Shown here: positions 22,676-30,936 of the stretch, in pieces
Layout of the letters: each line of letters begins with the position of its first letter
How positions within the stretch are numbered: the stretch's first letter is position 1
Assembly: GCF_037042905.1 (NCBI RefSeq)
Contig: NW_026974140.1
Location: forward strand, 17,472,001 to 17,536,000
Source of the DNA: Lytechinus pictus
Lineage: Eukaryota > Echinodermata > Echinoidea > Temnopleuroida > Toxopneustidae
Direction: 5' to 3'
Length of the DNA stretch: 64,000 nt
The notes under the pieces: model-generated
What the model saw: only the letters and a program-made list of their open reading frames with translations
What the model was told of the DNA's origin: nothing
Database searches by the model: none
Program-made: the position numbers and the translations under genes

Positions 22676-25600
22676 GCGGCGTCAACACCAAATCTTAACC
22701 TGAGGTTAAGTTTTTGAAATGACAGCATAACTTAGAAAGTATATGGACCTAGTTCATGAAACTTGGCCATAAGGTTAATCAAGTATTACTGAACATCCTG
22801 TCTGAGTTTCATGTCACATGACCAAGGTCAAAGGTCATTTAGGGTCAATGAACTTAGACCATGTTGGGGGAATCAGCATCAAAATCTTAACCTAAGGTTA
22901 AGTTTTTGAAATGTCATCATAACTTAGAAAATATATGGACCTAGTTCATGAAACTTATACAAAAAGTTAATCAAGTATCACTGAACATCCTGCATGAGTT
23001 TCACGTCACATGACCAAGGTCAAAGGTCATTTAGGGTCAATGAACTTTGGCCGAATTGGGGGTATCTGTTGAATTACCATCATAACTTTGAAAGTTTATG
23101 GATCTGATTCATGAAACTTGGACATAATAGTTATCAAGTATTACTGAACATCCTGTGCAAGTTTCAGGTCACATGATCAAGGTCAAAGGTCATTTAGGGT
23201 CAATGAACTTTGGCCAAATTGGGGTATTTGTTGAATTACAGCCATAAATTTGAAAGTGTGTTGGTCTAGTTCATAAAACTTGGACATAATAGTAATCAAG
23301 TATCACTGAACATCCTGTGCGAGTTTCAGGTCACATGATCAAGGTCAAAGGTCATGTAAGGTCAAAGAATTTTGGCCACGTTGGGGGTATTTGTTGAATT
23401 GCCATCATATCTCTATAAGTGTATTGGTCTAGTTCATAAAACGTGGAAATAAGAGTAACCAAGTATCACTGAACATCTTGTGCGAGTTATAGTAGTTTTC
23501 AAAATCAGCACTGCTGCTATATTGAATCGCGTGATGCAGGTGAGACGGCCAGAGGCATTCCACTTGTTATTTCTAAGTGACATAAGAGGGGTGTTTCACA
23601 AAGAGTTACAGGTAAGTGTGACTTACTGAGTGTTGCAAGAAAATTGCAATCAATTGCAAGTTTATTTTTGGTCCCTAAATCAATCATATGTCTGGCAGTT
23701 AATTGCAAATTAGTGATTGATTGCTAATCTGCTCCTTGAAACGAGAAGTTTTATCTGATTTGCTATAACTAACATTGATCTATCAGTTGTAAAATTGCAA
23801 CAAAATATTGCAATTGATCACAAATATTTTCTTGCAACACCTCCTAAGAGTCATACTTAAATATTAACACAACTATGGTATCTTCAAAATCCATTTCCTC
23901 TCTTCTGAGACTATAAAAGACTTTATTACCTATAGTTCTTTCTTTCCTCTTATTAAAATAGTCTTGAAAAATTTCTCTATTTTGTAAGACACTGTTTTCT
24001 TATCCTTACTTAATATTTGATACCTTTCTGGTTACAGAGCTCTACTATGTGAGGTAGTAAAGGTCAAGGTTAAGACGTTTGAGATCAGTAAAACCAGAAC
24101 CCAGTCAGCAGAGGAATACCTGAAAGCTTTCCTAGAATCGGACGTCAAGAACCTATGGCCTAAAGATTGGATTCAAACAAGGTCAGACAAAAATAACTTG
24201 GTCATTCCTGGATTTGATAATGATCAAAATCTTTATTTTGTCTTTTTTTCCTTTTCAAAAATACATTAACCATATAGAAGTGAATATTTTTTTTAAAAAA
24301 TAATGCTTAGCCAAGAGGAATACAGTTGAGCTTATGTATTTTCATAGAAATTAGAGATATTTGTATTTTGTGCATAATATGCTCAATGTCTCAGATATTT
24401 ATCGTATAATGAATATTGCAAAATGTGATTTTTGTGGGATGCAAATATTTATCCTTATTGTAGGAAAACTGTTAAGTCTACAAAAGGTATTTCCATATAA
24501 TATGTATGTCCGACTTGCTATATATAGAACCTTTCTGAAATGCTTTATCTTTGTTTCTTGTTCGGATGAAAAGTTGTAATGCTTTTAAATTATCATGACT
24601 TGAGCGGTTCATTGAGTGAATTAAGCATAGAGAAAAATTTGGGTTCGATACTCAAGGTTTACTATTCATGGAAACGCCCTGATATATCTAAGAATTATGA
24701 AGGGCATTTTGGTCTTCTCTCTCTCCTAAACTGCAAATAAAATATATATTATCCCTACAGAAATCTTTTCAAGGAAAGTCGAGCAGTCCATGATCATGTA
24801 ACCTCAATAGGCAAGCAGCGTAAATCTACGCCTGGAGCTCCTAGGAAACTACTCTTGACCACTATCAAGAAGACTTTGGGTAGTGAGGATGTTGAAGGTT
24901 CGAGTACAATCCCTCAGGGCTCCTCAGAGACTCAAGAATTTGAACCATCTAGTACGCAGGCCAATGAGATGATTGGTAGTCCAGTCACTACTAAACATAT
25001 AGAAGATGTTCCAACACTGGTTGATTGCATGGGGAGTGGGGAAGATTCTATGGATGCCATGATATCAAGCTCTCACCTCAAAGGTACAGAGTATGCGACA
25101 GCTTCGTCAGACAGCAACCAGGAAGCATCTCCTGTGGTTGCCACAGCACAAACTGTTCCTGTCTCAAGTACATCACCCTTGCCTCATCTTGACCCTGGTT
25201 TCCTGGTAGATCAGATGCTAAACCAACAATTAGTGACAAACTCACAAGTTTCAAGACCAGCGGTAGGTGGTGCTTCTTCATCAAATATTAGAACTCTCGA
25301 TATGAATGTCAAAGTCCAAGGAACAAAGAACATTGCATTGATGCCAGAGACTGTTAAACTAGCTGCAATGTCCACAGGAGAAATGCTTCCAAAACAAGCT
25401 GGTGTAGACTCAATGCCCAGTCAGCAGTCCTGCTCTGCTGCATTATCAGCCATTAGTAATATGCATAGCAGGAGAACAATGCATAAACAAGAGCCTGGTT
25501 TGCAGGCTAAGGATGTAACATCATCAAGTATGATGAGTAAAGTGAGACCCAGTGTCAGCAATGTAGCTATTGTTGGCAATGTGCCCAGATCTGAAATGCA

Positions 25601-28600
25601 ATTAGGTCAGCCAGTTATTAGACTTAAAAGAGATTCTAAGCTTGAGAAGATGAATTCTAACAGTAGATTGAAAGTCCAAGGGATACAGCATAAAGGGCAA
25701 GCATCGCCGGTACCTAAATCACAAACTATCCTTGTAGGTGGGGTACACACGATGCCTTACAGCCAATCTGCAAGCAATACATCATTACAGGGTAGATCAT
25801 CAAATGTGACGACTCAAAGAATAGGTGGGGGCATGGATCCACTACCTCAGATGTCCTCTCAGGTTGCCCCGGGCAACGGCAACATCCGTCTATCTTCATC
25901 ATCATCACAGTCTACCTCTCGTCGTTCAAGCTATGTCTCGCCAACCAACACCCAGCAACGAGCCGCTGGTTCCGCCCACAGTCCGGGATCAGCATTCTCC
26001 ACCCCTTCTCAGCACAGCCATCTTATGAAAGCTCAAGCTTCACCATCAATCCCCCAGCAGACCTCACCATCTGCCTATTCTTCAACTACTCCAAGACAGT
26101 ATACATCACCTCATCAGCAATACAGCCCTGGTCACACCTCACCTATAGCTGCTGGTTATTCTACCACCTCACCATCTTCCTATCAAACCTTGGCAAGTGG
26201 TGGAGGATATCAGCAGATGCCTCTCAGTGACATGACGGCAAGACAGCAGACCACAGGAGGGACTAACTATACCAACAACTATCCTATGGTGCAAAGCTCA
26301 ACCCAGGGTGGGGTACCTCAGAGCCCGGTAGGAGATGCTGTTATCACAGGCCCCGCCCCAGGGACATTTTATCATCAATCTCCTACAGGTAAGCGACATA
26401 TATCACACTCTCCTTAATAGAAATAGATTTTAAAGATACAAGAGTTTTATGTACAAATTATTCAAGGTGACAAAATTAATCCAGTATTCCAAGTGATTTA
26501 GTTTGGTTATAAACCCAGGCACATAAAATGCACCTAGTGCAAGACAATGTATTATTGGAAGAGCACAGAGCGTCATACATTTAGCAACAAGTTATTTTGA
26601 AGTAACATGCAGGAATGACAGATTCTCAAAAAAAATTACACAATGATTTGTAATTATTATTCTTCATGCAGCTCATGTATGTTTCCATAACTGTAAAGGT
26701 ATTAAAAAAAAACAATTAACAAAGGAGGTTTAAGTTCCCTCATGGATTTTAAGTGTAGGAAATGCAAGCAGAATCTGATCCAATAAACTTTGTGTTCTCA
26801 TTAGTATCTGTTAGGAGTGTACTTTCCTGAGCTTCAAAGAAATTCCCTCCAATATCGTAATCTGAATGCTTGCTTAGGGAGGGGTTTATAGGGGGCATTG
26901 GGAGAGAGAGCAACAAAGGATTAAATATGGTTCAGTGATGGCCTGTGATTCATAGCCATATTACAGTACTAAATGACCCACATACACAAAATATATGTCT
27001 ATATATTATATTCTGTTCAGGGCATGGACAATAGGGAGATTTCTGTTCCACAACCCACGACCAATTCAAGAAAATAGAAATTGCATTGTCTTGCCTCCAT
27101 GACAAAGAGCAACCAAGAAGTCTTTGTTGAAAATTGTTGTCTCAAAGCAGCAGTTTCGTCCTGGACAAACAACACATTTGCAATTTTTAATCAGCTCCAA
27201 AACTTGGGACGAAACTGCTGTTCCGGTTTACCAATGTTTTGCCTAAGACCTCCCAGCGGTTCAATGTTATTTTATAGACATTTTTAATACATTTCTTGTG
27301 TTCTTGAATATACATCAGGGTTCAAAGGCTTAGTTTAAATCTACAGTCCGACCTCTCTTATCCGGACACGTTGGGACCAGCACCAATCCAGATAAGGGAT
27401 TTATCCGGATCTGGGAGACTCAATATTAAATACACGCAGCTGCTACCTCAGCTCCCCAACGGCGGTAGCTACATGTTATCTATTGTAGTGGGCGCACGTA
27501 CAGACAGTATTCACTGCAGTGTCAGTGCAAATTATAGGTGGTATTTTTACGGAAATGAAATCGATTGGATGGCCAAAACTGTTGGATAATTTACCTGCTA
27601 AAATGGTTGAGGTATACCGTAAACATTTAACATACCTCGAAAGAAAGAGAATGACGATGATGAAACAAAGCTTTACAATTAGATCATCGCGGCGGGTATC
27701 GCAGCTTCGCAATGTCAGCCATGTTGTACTGACTATAGGCTCAAACATGATAGATGGCGCTGTCCGTATTAAGGCCTAGTGTTAGCTACTGAGACATGTG
27801 TTGTTTTTCTGCGCCCTTATTTACTGGAAAATTATCCTGCCTAAGTTCTTTCGGTGATTTGGGTGAGATATTTTCATGAAAAACAATGTTGTATGTAGAC
27901 TATAATGGAAAATATATGTAACCAAAGTGAGTTTGCGTATAGGATTGAGTTTAGATTGAAATCTCATTTCCTCACGTACTAGATTGAATAGAAAAAAAAA
28001 TCTCGGCAAGTGAGAGATCCGGATAAGGGGAGGCCGGATAAGAGAGGTCGGACTCTATTATAACTTTGGGCCAAAGAAGTTAGGGTATTGGGTCAATAAA
28101 GAAAGCAAGAACAATGCTATGCTATAAAACAATGCTGCAAAATGTATTATCTCTCTAATACCTTTGCTTCTACTCCCCCTCCCCCTTACCCCACCCTCTT
28201 ACCTTACCTATATTCCACCTTTCTTGTATCTCTCTATTACCTTTGCCTATACTGCCCCTCCTTACCCCACTACTTCATCTGTCTCTTAACCTTTGCCTCT
28301 ACTCCCCCTTCCATCTAATACCCCACCTGTCTCCTACATGTATCTCTTTATTACCTCTGCTTTTTACCCCACCTATCTCCTATCAGGTGGTGGTTTATTA
28401 CCCCCTCATCAGACTACTCCTTCCCCCTCCCACCCTCTTCCTCCTGATGCGTTAGATTTGCTGTGTGCTCATCAGGCCTTTGCAGGTAAATTAGCATGTT
28501 ATAGGCATGATAGTCGTCTCATCATTAGCCTAGCATGCATGTATGTTGAGCATGACAACACAGGCACCATTCATCTTTACACCTTGGCCCTGTCTTAAAA

Positions 28601-30156
28601 AGAATTCTGATTGATTCAATCAGTCTCAACTATGGAAAGCCAATAACCTCAATATCTACGTTTAAAATTAATTTTGTCTGTTCTAAGTGTTTTCTTGACA
28701 CATTGTTCATGATACATTATTGTCTCTACAATTAAGTTTGGTCAGCTTGTTTCCAGCGGGACATTGTGTACATCTCTCTCTTTCTCTCTCTCTCTCTATG
28801 TATATATACATATACAAGTATATATATGACATTGATGGCTTTCCATAGTTAAGATTGATTGGATCAATCACAAATCTTTGTACGACAGGGTCCTGTTCTA
28901 TGATTTGACTCTTGAAACTACATGACCATGTTACATTAAATCACGTATTTGATCAGATCTTGGCCAGAAGTCGGTCCAATTCCTACAGAATGGGGAGAAC
29001 TTTGACTAAATATATTCAGTTTTGGTTGGATCTGGATGCAAGGTTCTAAATTGAGTACTTAACATAGTTATAAGTTACTTTACCCATTCCAGGCTTAGAA
29101 AAAGATTTTTTTGTACATTTGTACAATATCTGTGTTACATTGTAGAATTTGCATGGACTCATTTTATTTCTTATATCATTTTGTCCCTTGTTTGCATTCA
29201 ATCTCTTTTCCCGAATATTATTTCCCTATTCCCAAATATATCTCATCTCTAGACTAGGATAGCAGAATAGTATGGTCATTGAAAGGTATTTTAATATTAA
29301 TTTATGTCATAATTTTTATTTTCAATACCAAAAGCCATTCATTTTCTGTAGTATTTTTTGTGAACCAGTTGTACTCATTATTTATATCAATATCTTCAGT
29401 GCACCTCATATTTTTAGTTATCTTGCTTGCATCACATAGTGATAAACCCATTCTAGTACACTTTATTGTGTATGTCACTGAATTATTTTCTCTTTAGTAC
29501 ATGAAGCATGTCTTAGCATTACCTGGGGAGCAATTCATGAATCAAATAGTCATTGGTTTTCACTGGCAACTGTTATAAGCTATTGAAATCTGCATCTGAT
29601 TGGCTGAGAGCAAATTTGTCAGTGAAAATCCCACACAATATTCTTCATGAAACACTCCCATGAAGTTATTTCATTTTAATCAAATAACTATCTATTGGAT
29701 CTTCATCAATTTGCCCTGTTTTTGTTTTATATGTAGTGCACCTAACTGTGAATATAAAGAGATCATTGCATGTTGTTCATTCACTCTATATTCCTAGTTT
29801 ATGCTATTATTATGAAAGATTTGTTAGGTGCCAAAATGGATGTATAATTAATATTTTCGCAAAGTATATTGTTACTGTTAGATTAAAATATCATTTGCCC
29901 TTGCATATTAAATTGTATAGAATCTTCTTCATCGTCATGCTGTTAAGAGAAGATGAGAGGTGTACTCTTGTTCAGACTGTGTTAATGAAACACATTACAA
30001 GTCAACCCCAAAAAAAAGTAACATAAAAATTATAATTGTATCTCTCTTCTGTATAAACATTCCTTCACTGATTTGATTTGATTTCTTGCTTTGCTTCTTG
30101 TTACAGATGCTAGGTATACAGGTGACACTTCTTCCAATCAGCATCGTATCATCTGA
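10178..30156 (+). CDS. UBN1: Ubinuclein (HIRA complex subunit), complete, 14 coding exons
   Basis: Coding exons: 10178-10342, 13269-13376, 16181-16285, 17698-17826, 18329-18462, 18991-19504, 19964-20031, 20906-21075, 21920-21989, 22417-22503, 24038-24181, 24761-26388, 28387-28485, 30107-30156. All introns are GT-AG, all phases agree, and the sum is 3471 bp (1156 residues plus stop), close to vertebrate UBN1. Domains in order: HIRA-binding segment with [11 protein letters not shown] (residues about 28-54); Hpc2-related domain with [19 protein letters not shown] and FGGFYINSG (about 105-151), which in the family binds H3.3-H4; a lysine-rich nuclear stretch (170-225); acidic/Gly-rich linker; ubinuclein middle domain (about 375-575) with [23 protein letters not shown] and LWPKDW; then a Ser/Thr/Gln/Pro-rich, probably disordered tail. 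Family knowledge: ubinuclein acts in the nucleus with HIRA and CABIN1 in replication-independent H3.3 deposition. The start was chosen because it opens directly onto the conserved N-terminal segment. UBN1 versus UBN2 cannot be separated; invertebrates usually have one gene. The linker between middle-domain exons 9 and 10 is shorter than I recall from vertebrates, so an extra small exon there cannot be excluded. Confidence 0.93.
12530..12655. repeat. TTA/ATT microsatellite
   Basis: Imperfect trinucleotide array in ubinuclein intron 1; the small frames across it are low complexity. Confidence 0.7.
13105..13195. repeat. ATT/AAT microsatellite with inverted segment and ATC tail
   Basis: Runs of ATT, then AAT, then ATT again, ending in an ATC array, 70 bp upstream of ubinuclein exon 2. 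The opposed blocks are self-complementary. Confidence 0.7.
13269..13376 (+). CDS. UBN1: Ubinuclein coding exon 2
   Basis: 36 codons, phase 0 to 0, acceptor TTCTACAG, donor GTGAGT. Acidic start, then [15 protein letters not shown], matching the helix just before the Hpc2-related domain in the family. Confidence 0.9.
13509..13700. mobile_element. Hairpin MITE, family B (TATACAAATAATG termini)
   Basis: TATACAAATAATGCATG at the left is matched by GTGCATTATTTGTTTTATA at the right, and the arms continue inward through TGGAAATGCAGAG and CTCTGCATTTAC to a GC-rich centre. The same outer termini occur at 60106-60285 in an SLC5 intron. Non-coding, intronic. Confidence 0.7.
13701..16180 (+). other. Rest of ubinuclein intron 2
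   Basis: Contains TTA/ATC microsatellites (about 13995-14160), a run of 16 C (14307-14322) and, from 15940 to 16080, a dense cluster of TACATGTA and GTACA motifs. The sequence around 14335-14710 has repeated phrases such as TCAGGGAAAA and AATCAGGGAATTT, suggesting a decayed low-copy repeat. No gene recognised. Confidence 0.5.
15940..16080. repeat. TACATGTA / GTACA-rich cluster
   Basis: At least five copies of the palindrome TACATGTA, linked by CAGTGTACA phrases, within about 140 bp. Confidence 0.7.
16181..16285 (+). CDS. UBN1: Ubinuclein coding exon 3
   Basis: 35 codons, phase 0 to 0. It starts with a lysine run and encodes the first half of the Hpc2-related domain, including [19 protein letters not shown]. 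Confidence 0.95.
16286..17697 (+). other. Ubinuclein intron 3
   Basis: The 3' third is a dispersed repeat (17225-17630) also found in intron 8. The 5' part has several more TACATGTA motifs and is otherwise featureless. Confidence 0.6.
17225..17630. repeat. Dispersed repeat C, copy 1
   Basis: About 400 bp aligned by eye with 21475-21860, same orientation, sharing AATGACCACCCAA, ATATGTGCCAAA, CTGTCCCAC and GATCTAGAT-like phrases in the same order. Diverged, no coding capacity, no clear termini. Confidence 0.65.
17698..17826 (+). CDS. UBN1: Ubinuclein coding exon 4
   Basis: 43 codons, phase 0 to 0. Second half of the Hpc2-related domain, YDELVPASL then FGGFYINSG, the most conserved block of the family, followed by an acidic SDSEDGD stretch. 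Confidence 0.95.
18329..18462 (+). CDS. UBN1: Ubinuclein coding exon 5
   Basis: 134 bp, phase 0 to 2. Very lysine-rich, with several matches to basic nuclear localisation signals. The last codon (Arg) is completed in exon 6. Confidence 0.9.
18991..19504 (+). CDS. UBN1: Ubinuclein coding exon 6
   Basis: 514 bp, phase 2 to 0. Lysine run, then [14 protein letters not shown], a Ser/Thr/Gly-rich linker with an acidic [13 protein letters not shown] segment, and finally [14 protein letters not shown], the first helix of the middle domain. Confidence 0.92.
19667..19727 (+). pseudogene. Decayed duplicate of the start of ubinuclein exon 7
   Basis: CTTACTC, a pyrimidine tract, CCAG and GGCTGCTAGGAGTCAGTTG here match the acceptor and first about 40 bp of exon 7 at 19950-20000 almost base for base. 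One base is lost after AGG (AGGAGTCAG versus AGGAAGTCAG), so reading from exon 6 runs into TAA within about 15 codons, and no donor matches that of exon 7. It looks like a partial tandem duplication that has lost function. Confidence 0.6.
19964..20031 (+). CDS. UBN1: Ubinuclein coding exon 7
   Basis: 68 bp, phase 0 to 2. Encodes [20 protein letters not shown], matching the KQKFFSEEIN-type helix of vertebrate UBN1. Confidence 0.92.
20676..20849. mobile_element. Hairpin MITE, family A, intronic copy
   Basis: Same terminal arm as at 896-1076 (GTTTCATAAAGCTGTTCGTA), with the right arm more eroded (TTTTTTAAACACCCACC). It ends 56 bp before exon 8 of ubinuclein. Confidence 0.65.
20906..21075 (+). 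CDS. UBN1: Ubinuclein coding exon 8
   Basis: 170 bp, phase 2 to 1. Middle-domain core: [28 protein letters not shown] and [10 protein letters not shown], each with a clear UBN1 counterpart. Confidence 0.95.
21105..21266 (-). mobile_element. SINE fragment (tRNA-like head missing)
   Basis: The segment TTTACTTCACCTGGGTTGGG through TTGCTGAAG matches the body of the SINE at 39198-39480 (TTTACCTCACCTGGGTTGAG ... TTGCTGAAG), and the GCATTTATAAGGTGCTGAT side matches its tail. It stops before the tRNA-like head. Intron 8. Confidence 0.55.
21475..21860. repeat. Dispersed repeat C, copy 2
   Basis: Same repeat and orientation as 17225-17630; ends 60 bp before the acceptor of ubinuclein exon 9. Confidence 0.65.
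21920..21989 (+). CDS. UBN1: Ubinuclein coding exon 9
   Basis: 70 bp, phase 1 to 2. [19 protein letters not shown] matches the VGRAMPEQMAKYQDEC helix of vertebrate UBN1. The acceptor is a good pyrimidine tract ending in AAG. Confidence 0.92.
22417..22503 (+). CDS. UBN1: Ubinuclein coding exon 10
   Basis: 87 bp, phase 2 to 2. Ends the short linker and starts the [14 protein letters not shown] block, matching GPRKKFQWNDEIR in vertebrates. The acceptor (TTATGAAAG) is purine-rich and weak for this gene, but phase and homology support it. Confidence 0.85.
22583..23568 (+). mobile_element. DR1-bearing dispersed repeat, copy 1
   Basis: About 985 bp in ubinuclein intron 10. It begins TTTTTGTCTCACCTGCATAG and ends GATGCAGGTGAGAC followed by about 30 bp to CACTTGTT, so TCTCACCTGCAT is an inverted terminal motif. 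A GC-rich (GGCGAC)n patch follows the left end. The rest is 4-5 tandem diverged units of 160-190 bp, each with CTGAACATCCTG, GTCACATGA and a perfect AGGTCAAAGGTCA. No protein is encoded. It is almost identical to 37074-38062. Confidence 0.8.
22825..23354 (+). promoter_or_regulatory. Array of four perfect DR1 nuclear-receptor motifs
   Basis: AGGTCA-A-AGGTCA occurs at 22825-22837, 23017-23029, 23180-23192 and 23342-23354, with a further single AGGTCA at 23359-23364. This is the canonical DR1 bound by HNF4, RXR heterodimers and COUP-TF. Presence is seen directly; activity is not known. Confidence 0.6.
23588..23870. mobile_element. MITE with GTGTTGCAAGAAAAT inner arms
   Basis: GTGTTGCAAGAAAATTGCAA on the left is mirrored by TTTTCTTGCAACAC on the right; outside these, AAGTGTGACTTACTGAG mirrors CTAAGAGTCATACTTAA. 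It lies 20 bp beyond the DR1 repeat in the same intron. Confidence 0.6.
24038..24181 (+). CDS. UBN1: Ubinuclein coding exon 11
   Basis: 144 bp, phase 2 to 2. [30 protein letters not shown]: the end of the middle domain, clearly homologous to LLCQVVKIK and FLDAEVKPLWPKGW in UBN1. Confidence 0.95.
24182..24760 (+). other. Ubinuclein intron 11
   Basis: AT-rich, 579 bp; I see no repeat or regulatory structure in it. Confidence 0.6.
24761..26388 (+). CDS. UBN1: Ubinuclein coding exon 12 (large)
   Basis: 1628 bp, phase 2 to 1, residues 565-1107. Starts with [19 protein letters not shown], which matches the end of the middle domain, then runs through about 500 residues rich in Ser, Thr, Gln, Pro and Gly with no globular domain. 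The 3' half has repeated SP, TSP and QQ motifs, typical of the disordered C-terminus of ubinucleins. It is the best-supported single coding stretch in the window. Confidence 0.95.
26389..27343 (+). other. First part of ubinuclein intron 12
   Basis: AT-rich without clear elements, apart from a short inverted pair at about 27145-27240 (CAGCAGTTTCGTCC and GGACGAAACTGCTG) that can form a hairpin with 14-bp arms. Confidence 0.5.
27344..28055. mobile_element. Non-autonomous pogo/Tigger-like element with TA duplication
   Basis: Left terminus CAGTCCGACCTCTCTTATCC; right terminus is its inverted copy (CCGGATAAGAGAGGTCGGACTC). TA flanks both ends (27342-27343 and 28056-28057), as in Tc1/mariner transposons, and a CAGT...ACCTCT.TTATCCG terminus is typical of the pogo/Tigger branch. 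A second inner copy of ATCCGGAT occurs at both ends. The 712 bp contain no transposase. Confidence 0.75.
28140..28386 (+). repeat. Pyrimidine-rich imperfect tandem repeat before exon 13
   Basis: Repeats of a phrase like TACCTTTGCCTCTACTCCCC / TACCCCACCTGTCTC about every 60-70 bp, ending directly in the acceptor CTATCAG of exon 13. It acts as an unusually long C/T-rich tract; several cryptic acceptors are possible. Confidence 0.55.
28387..28485 (+). CDS. UBN1: Ubinuclein coding exon 13
   Basis: 99 bp, phase 1 to 1, so skipping it would keep the frame. Encodes a Pro-rich stretch then [17 protein letters not shown]. Supported by matching phases and good splice sites, not by recognised homology. 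Confidence 0.7.
28585..28896. mobile_element. MITE, family D (GGCCCTGTCTTA... / CTATGGAAAGCCA arms)
   Basis: Left arm TGATTGATTCAATCAGTCTC then AACTATGGAAAGCCA; right arm TGGCTTTCCATAGTTAAG then TTGATTGGATCAATCACAA and ACGACAGGGTCC, inverted. The centre carries a CT run and TATATACATATAC. A better-preserved copy is at 42369-42650. Intron 13 of ubinuclein. Confidence 0.7.
29527..29657. mobile_element. Short MITE (TTCATGAAACAC end)
   Basis: GGGGAGCAATTCATGAATCAA at the left is mirrored loosely by TTCTTCATGAAACACTCCC at the right, with TTATAAGCTATTGAAATC and CTGATTGGCTGAGAGCAA inside. A related half-copy in opposite orientation lies at about 30338-30424 in the ubinuclein 3' UTR. Confidence 0.5.
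30107..30156 (+). CDS. UBN1: Ubinuclein coding exon 14 and stop
   Basis: 50 bp, phase 1, encodes [16 protein letters not shown] and TGA at 30154-30156. Acceptor TTCTTGTTACAG is strong. The last residues have no homology support, so another terminal exon is possible. Confidence 0.65.
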
Positions 30157-30936
30157 TATACAAACCTTGAAGGTTGATTACAAGGTCGATGAGTATCAGT
30201 CAATAGAAGACATCTGACGGTCACCAATCATTCTGTTTCATCAAACATCAATGACCTGAAGAACATTTGAAGGTTATCTCTGTAATATATTGGCTAAGAT
30301 CAATCTATGGAAAACTGATTATTTTAACTGTCTAATTTATTCTAGCCAATCAGATGCAAGGATTTCCAGTAGCTTATAACATCTGTGAATGAAAATCACT
30401 GACAAAAATCTTCATGAAATACTTTCCTTATTACTTGCCATCTTCATGAAACTATAATTCTTCTTTGATCTTGGATGTTTTTCTTCTGTTTGGCATCATA
30501 ACGGTTTTCGGATGTTGAAGACTCAGCACCGTCAGTCTGCCTGGGAGATAAAGTAGTGCACAATCTTCAGACTTCCATTTCTTGATACATCATGTGATCA
30601 GTTGATGAGTCATGTGACAATCAAGTCATGTGATAAACAAATCATTTGGCAACAAACCATGTGACAATTTGTGTAATATATTGAAGAGTATTTTGTATTT
30701 TTAAACTTAAACTGTTTTTTCCATTATCAGCATTAGTTAAGATAAACCTCCTTTCATCGGTCTCTGGAGGGATTTTCAAGGTTCTTATACTGTGAAGTGA
30801 TAAAGTTTGAATCAAAATAGAATAAAAATGTGTTGTAATCAATTTCTATTAAAAAATAAGAATATGATATGAATGCACCTCATCATTATCTTACACTCCA
30901 TTCAGTATACCCCTCTTTGATAAAAAATAAATAAAG
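30157..30936 (+). other. Ubinuclein 3' UTR with AATAAA signals
   Basis: Follows the stop codon. AATAAA at 30821-30826 with TGTTGTAATC downstream is the nearest good poly(A) signal; a second pair lies at 30926-30935. A half MITE sits at 30338-30424. Repeated TCATGTGA/CATGTGACAA phrases occur at 30590-30665. Confidence 0.45.

Noticed and set aside
22408..22728. Alanine/valine-rich frame on the minus strand, also at 37010-37222
   Set aside because: Translation of the (GGCGAC)n patch of the DR1 repeat; repeat-derived and not a gene.
22700..23500. Regularly spaced repeats resembling a CRISPR array
   Set aside because: Units of 160-190 bp are diverged and contiguous, with no short exact repeats and unique spacers; also a eukaryotic context.
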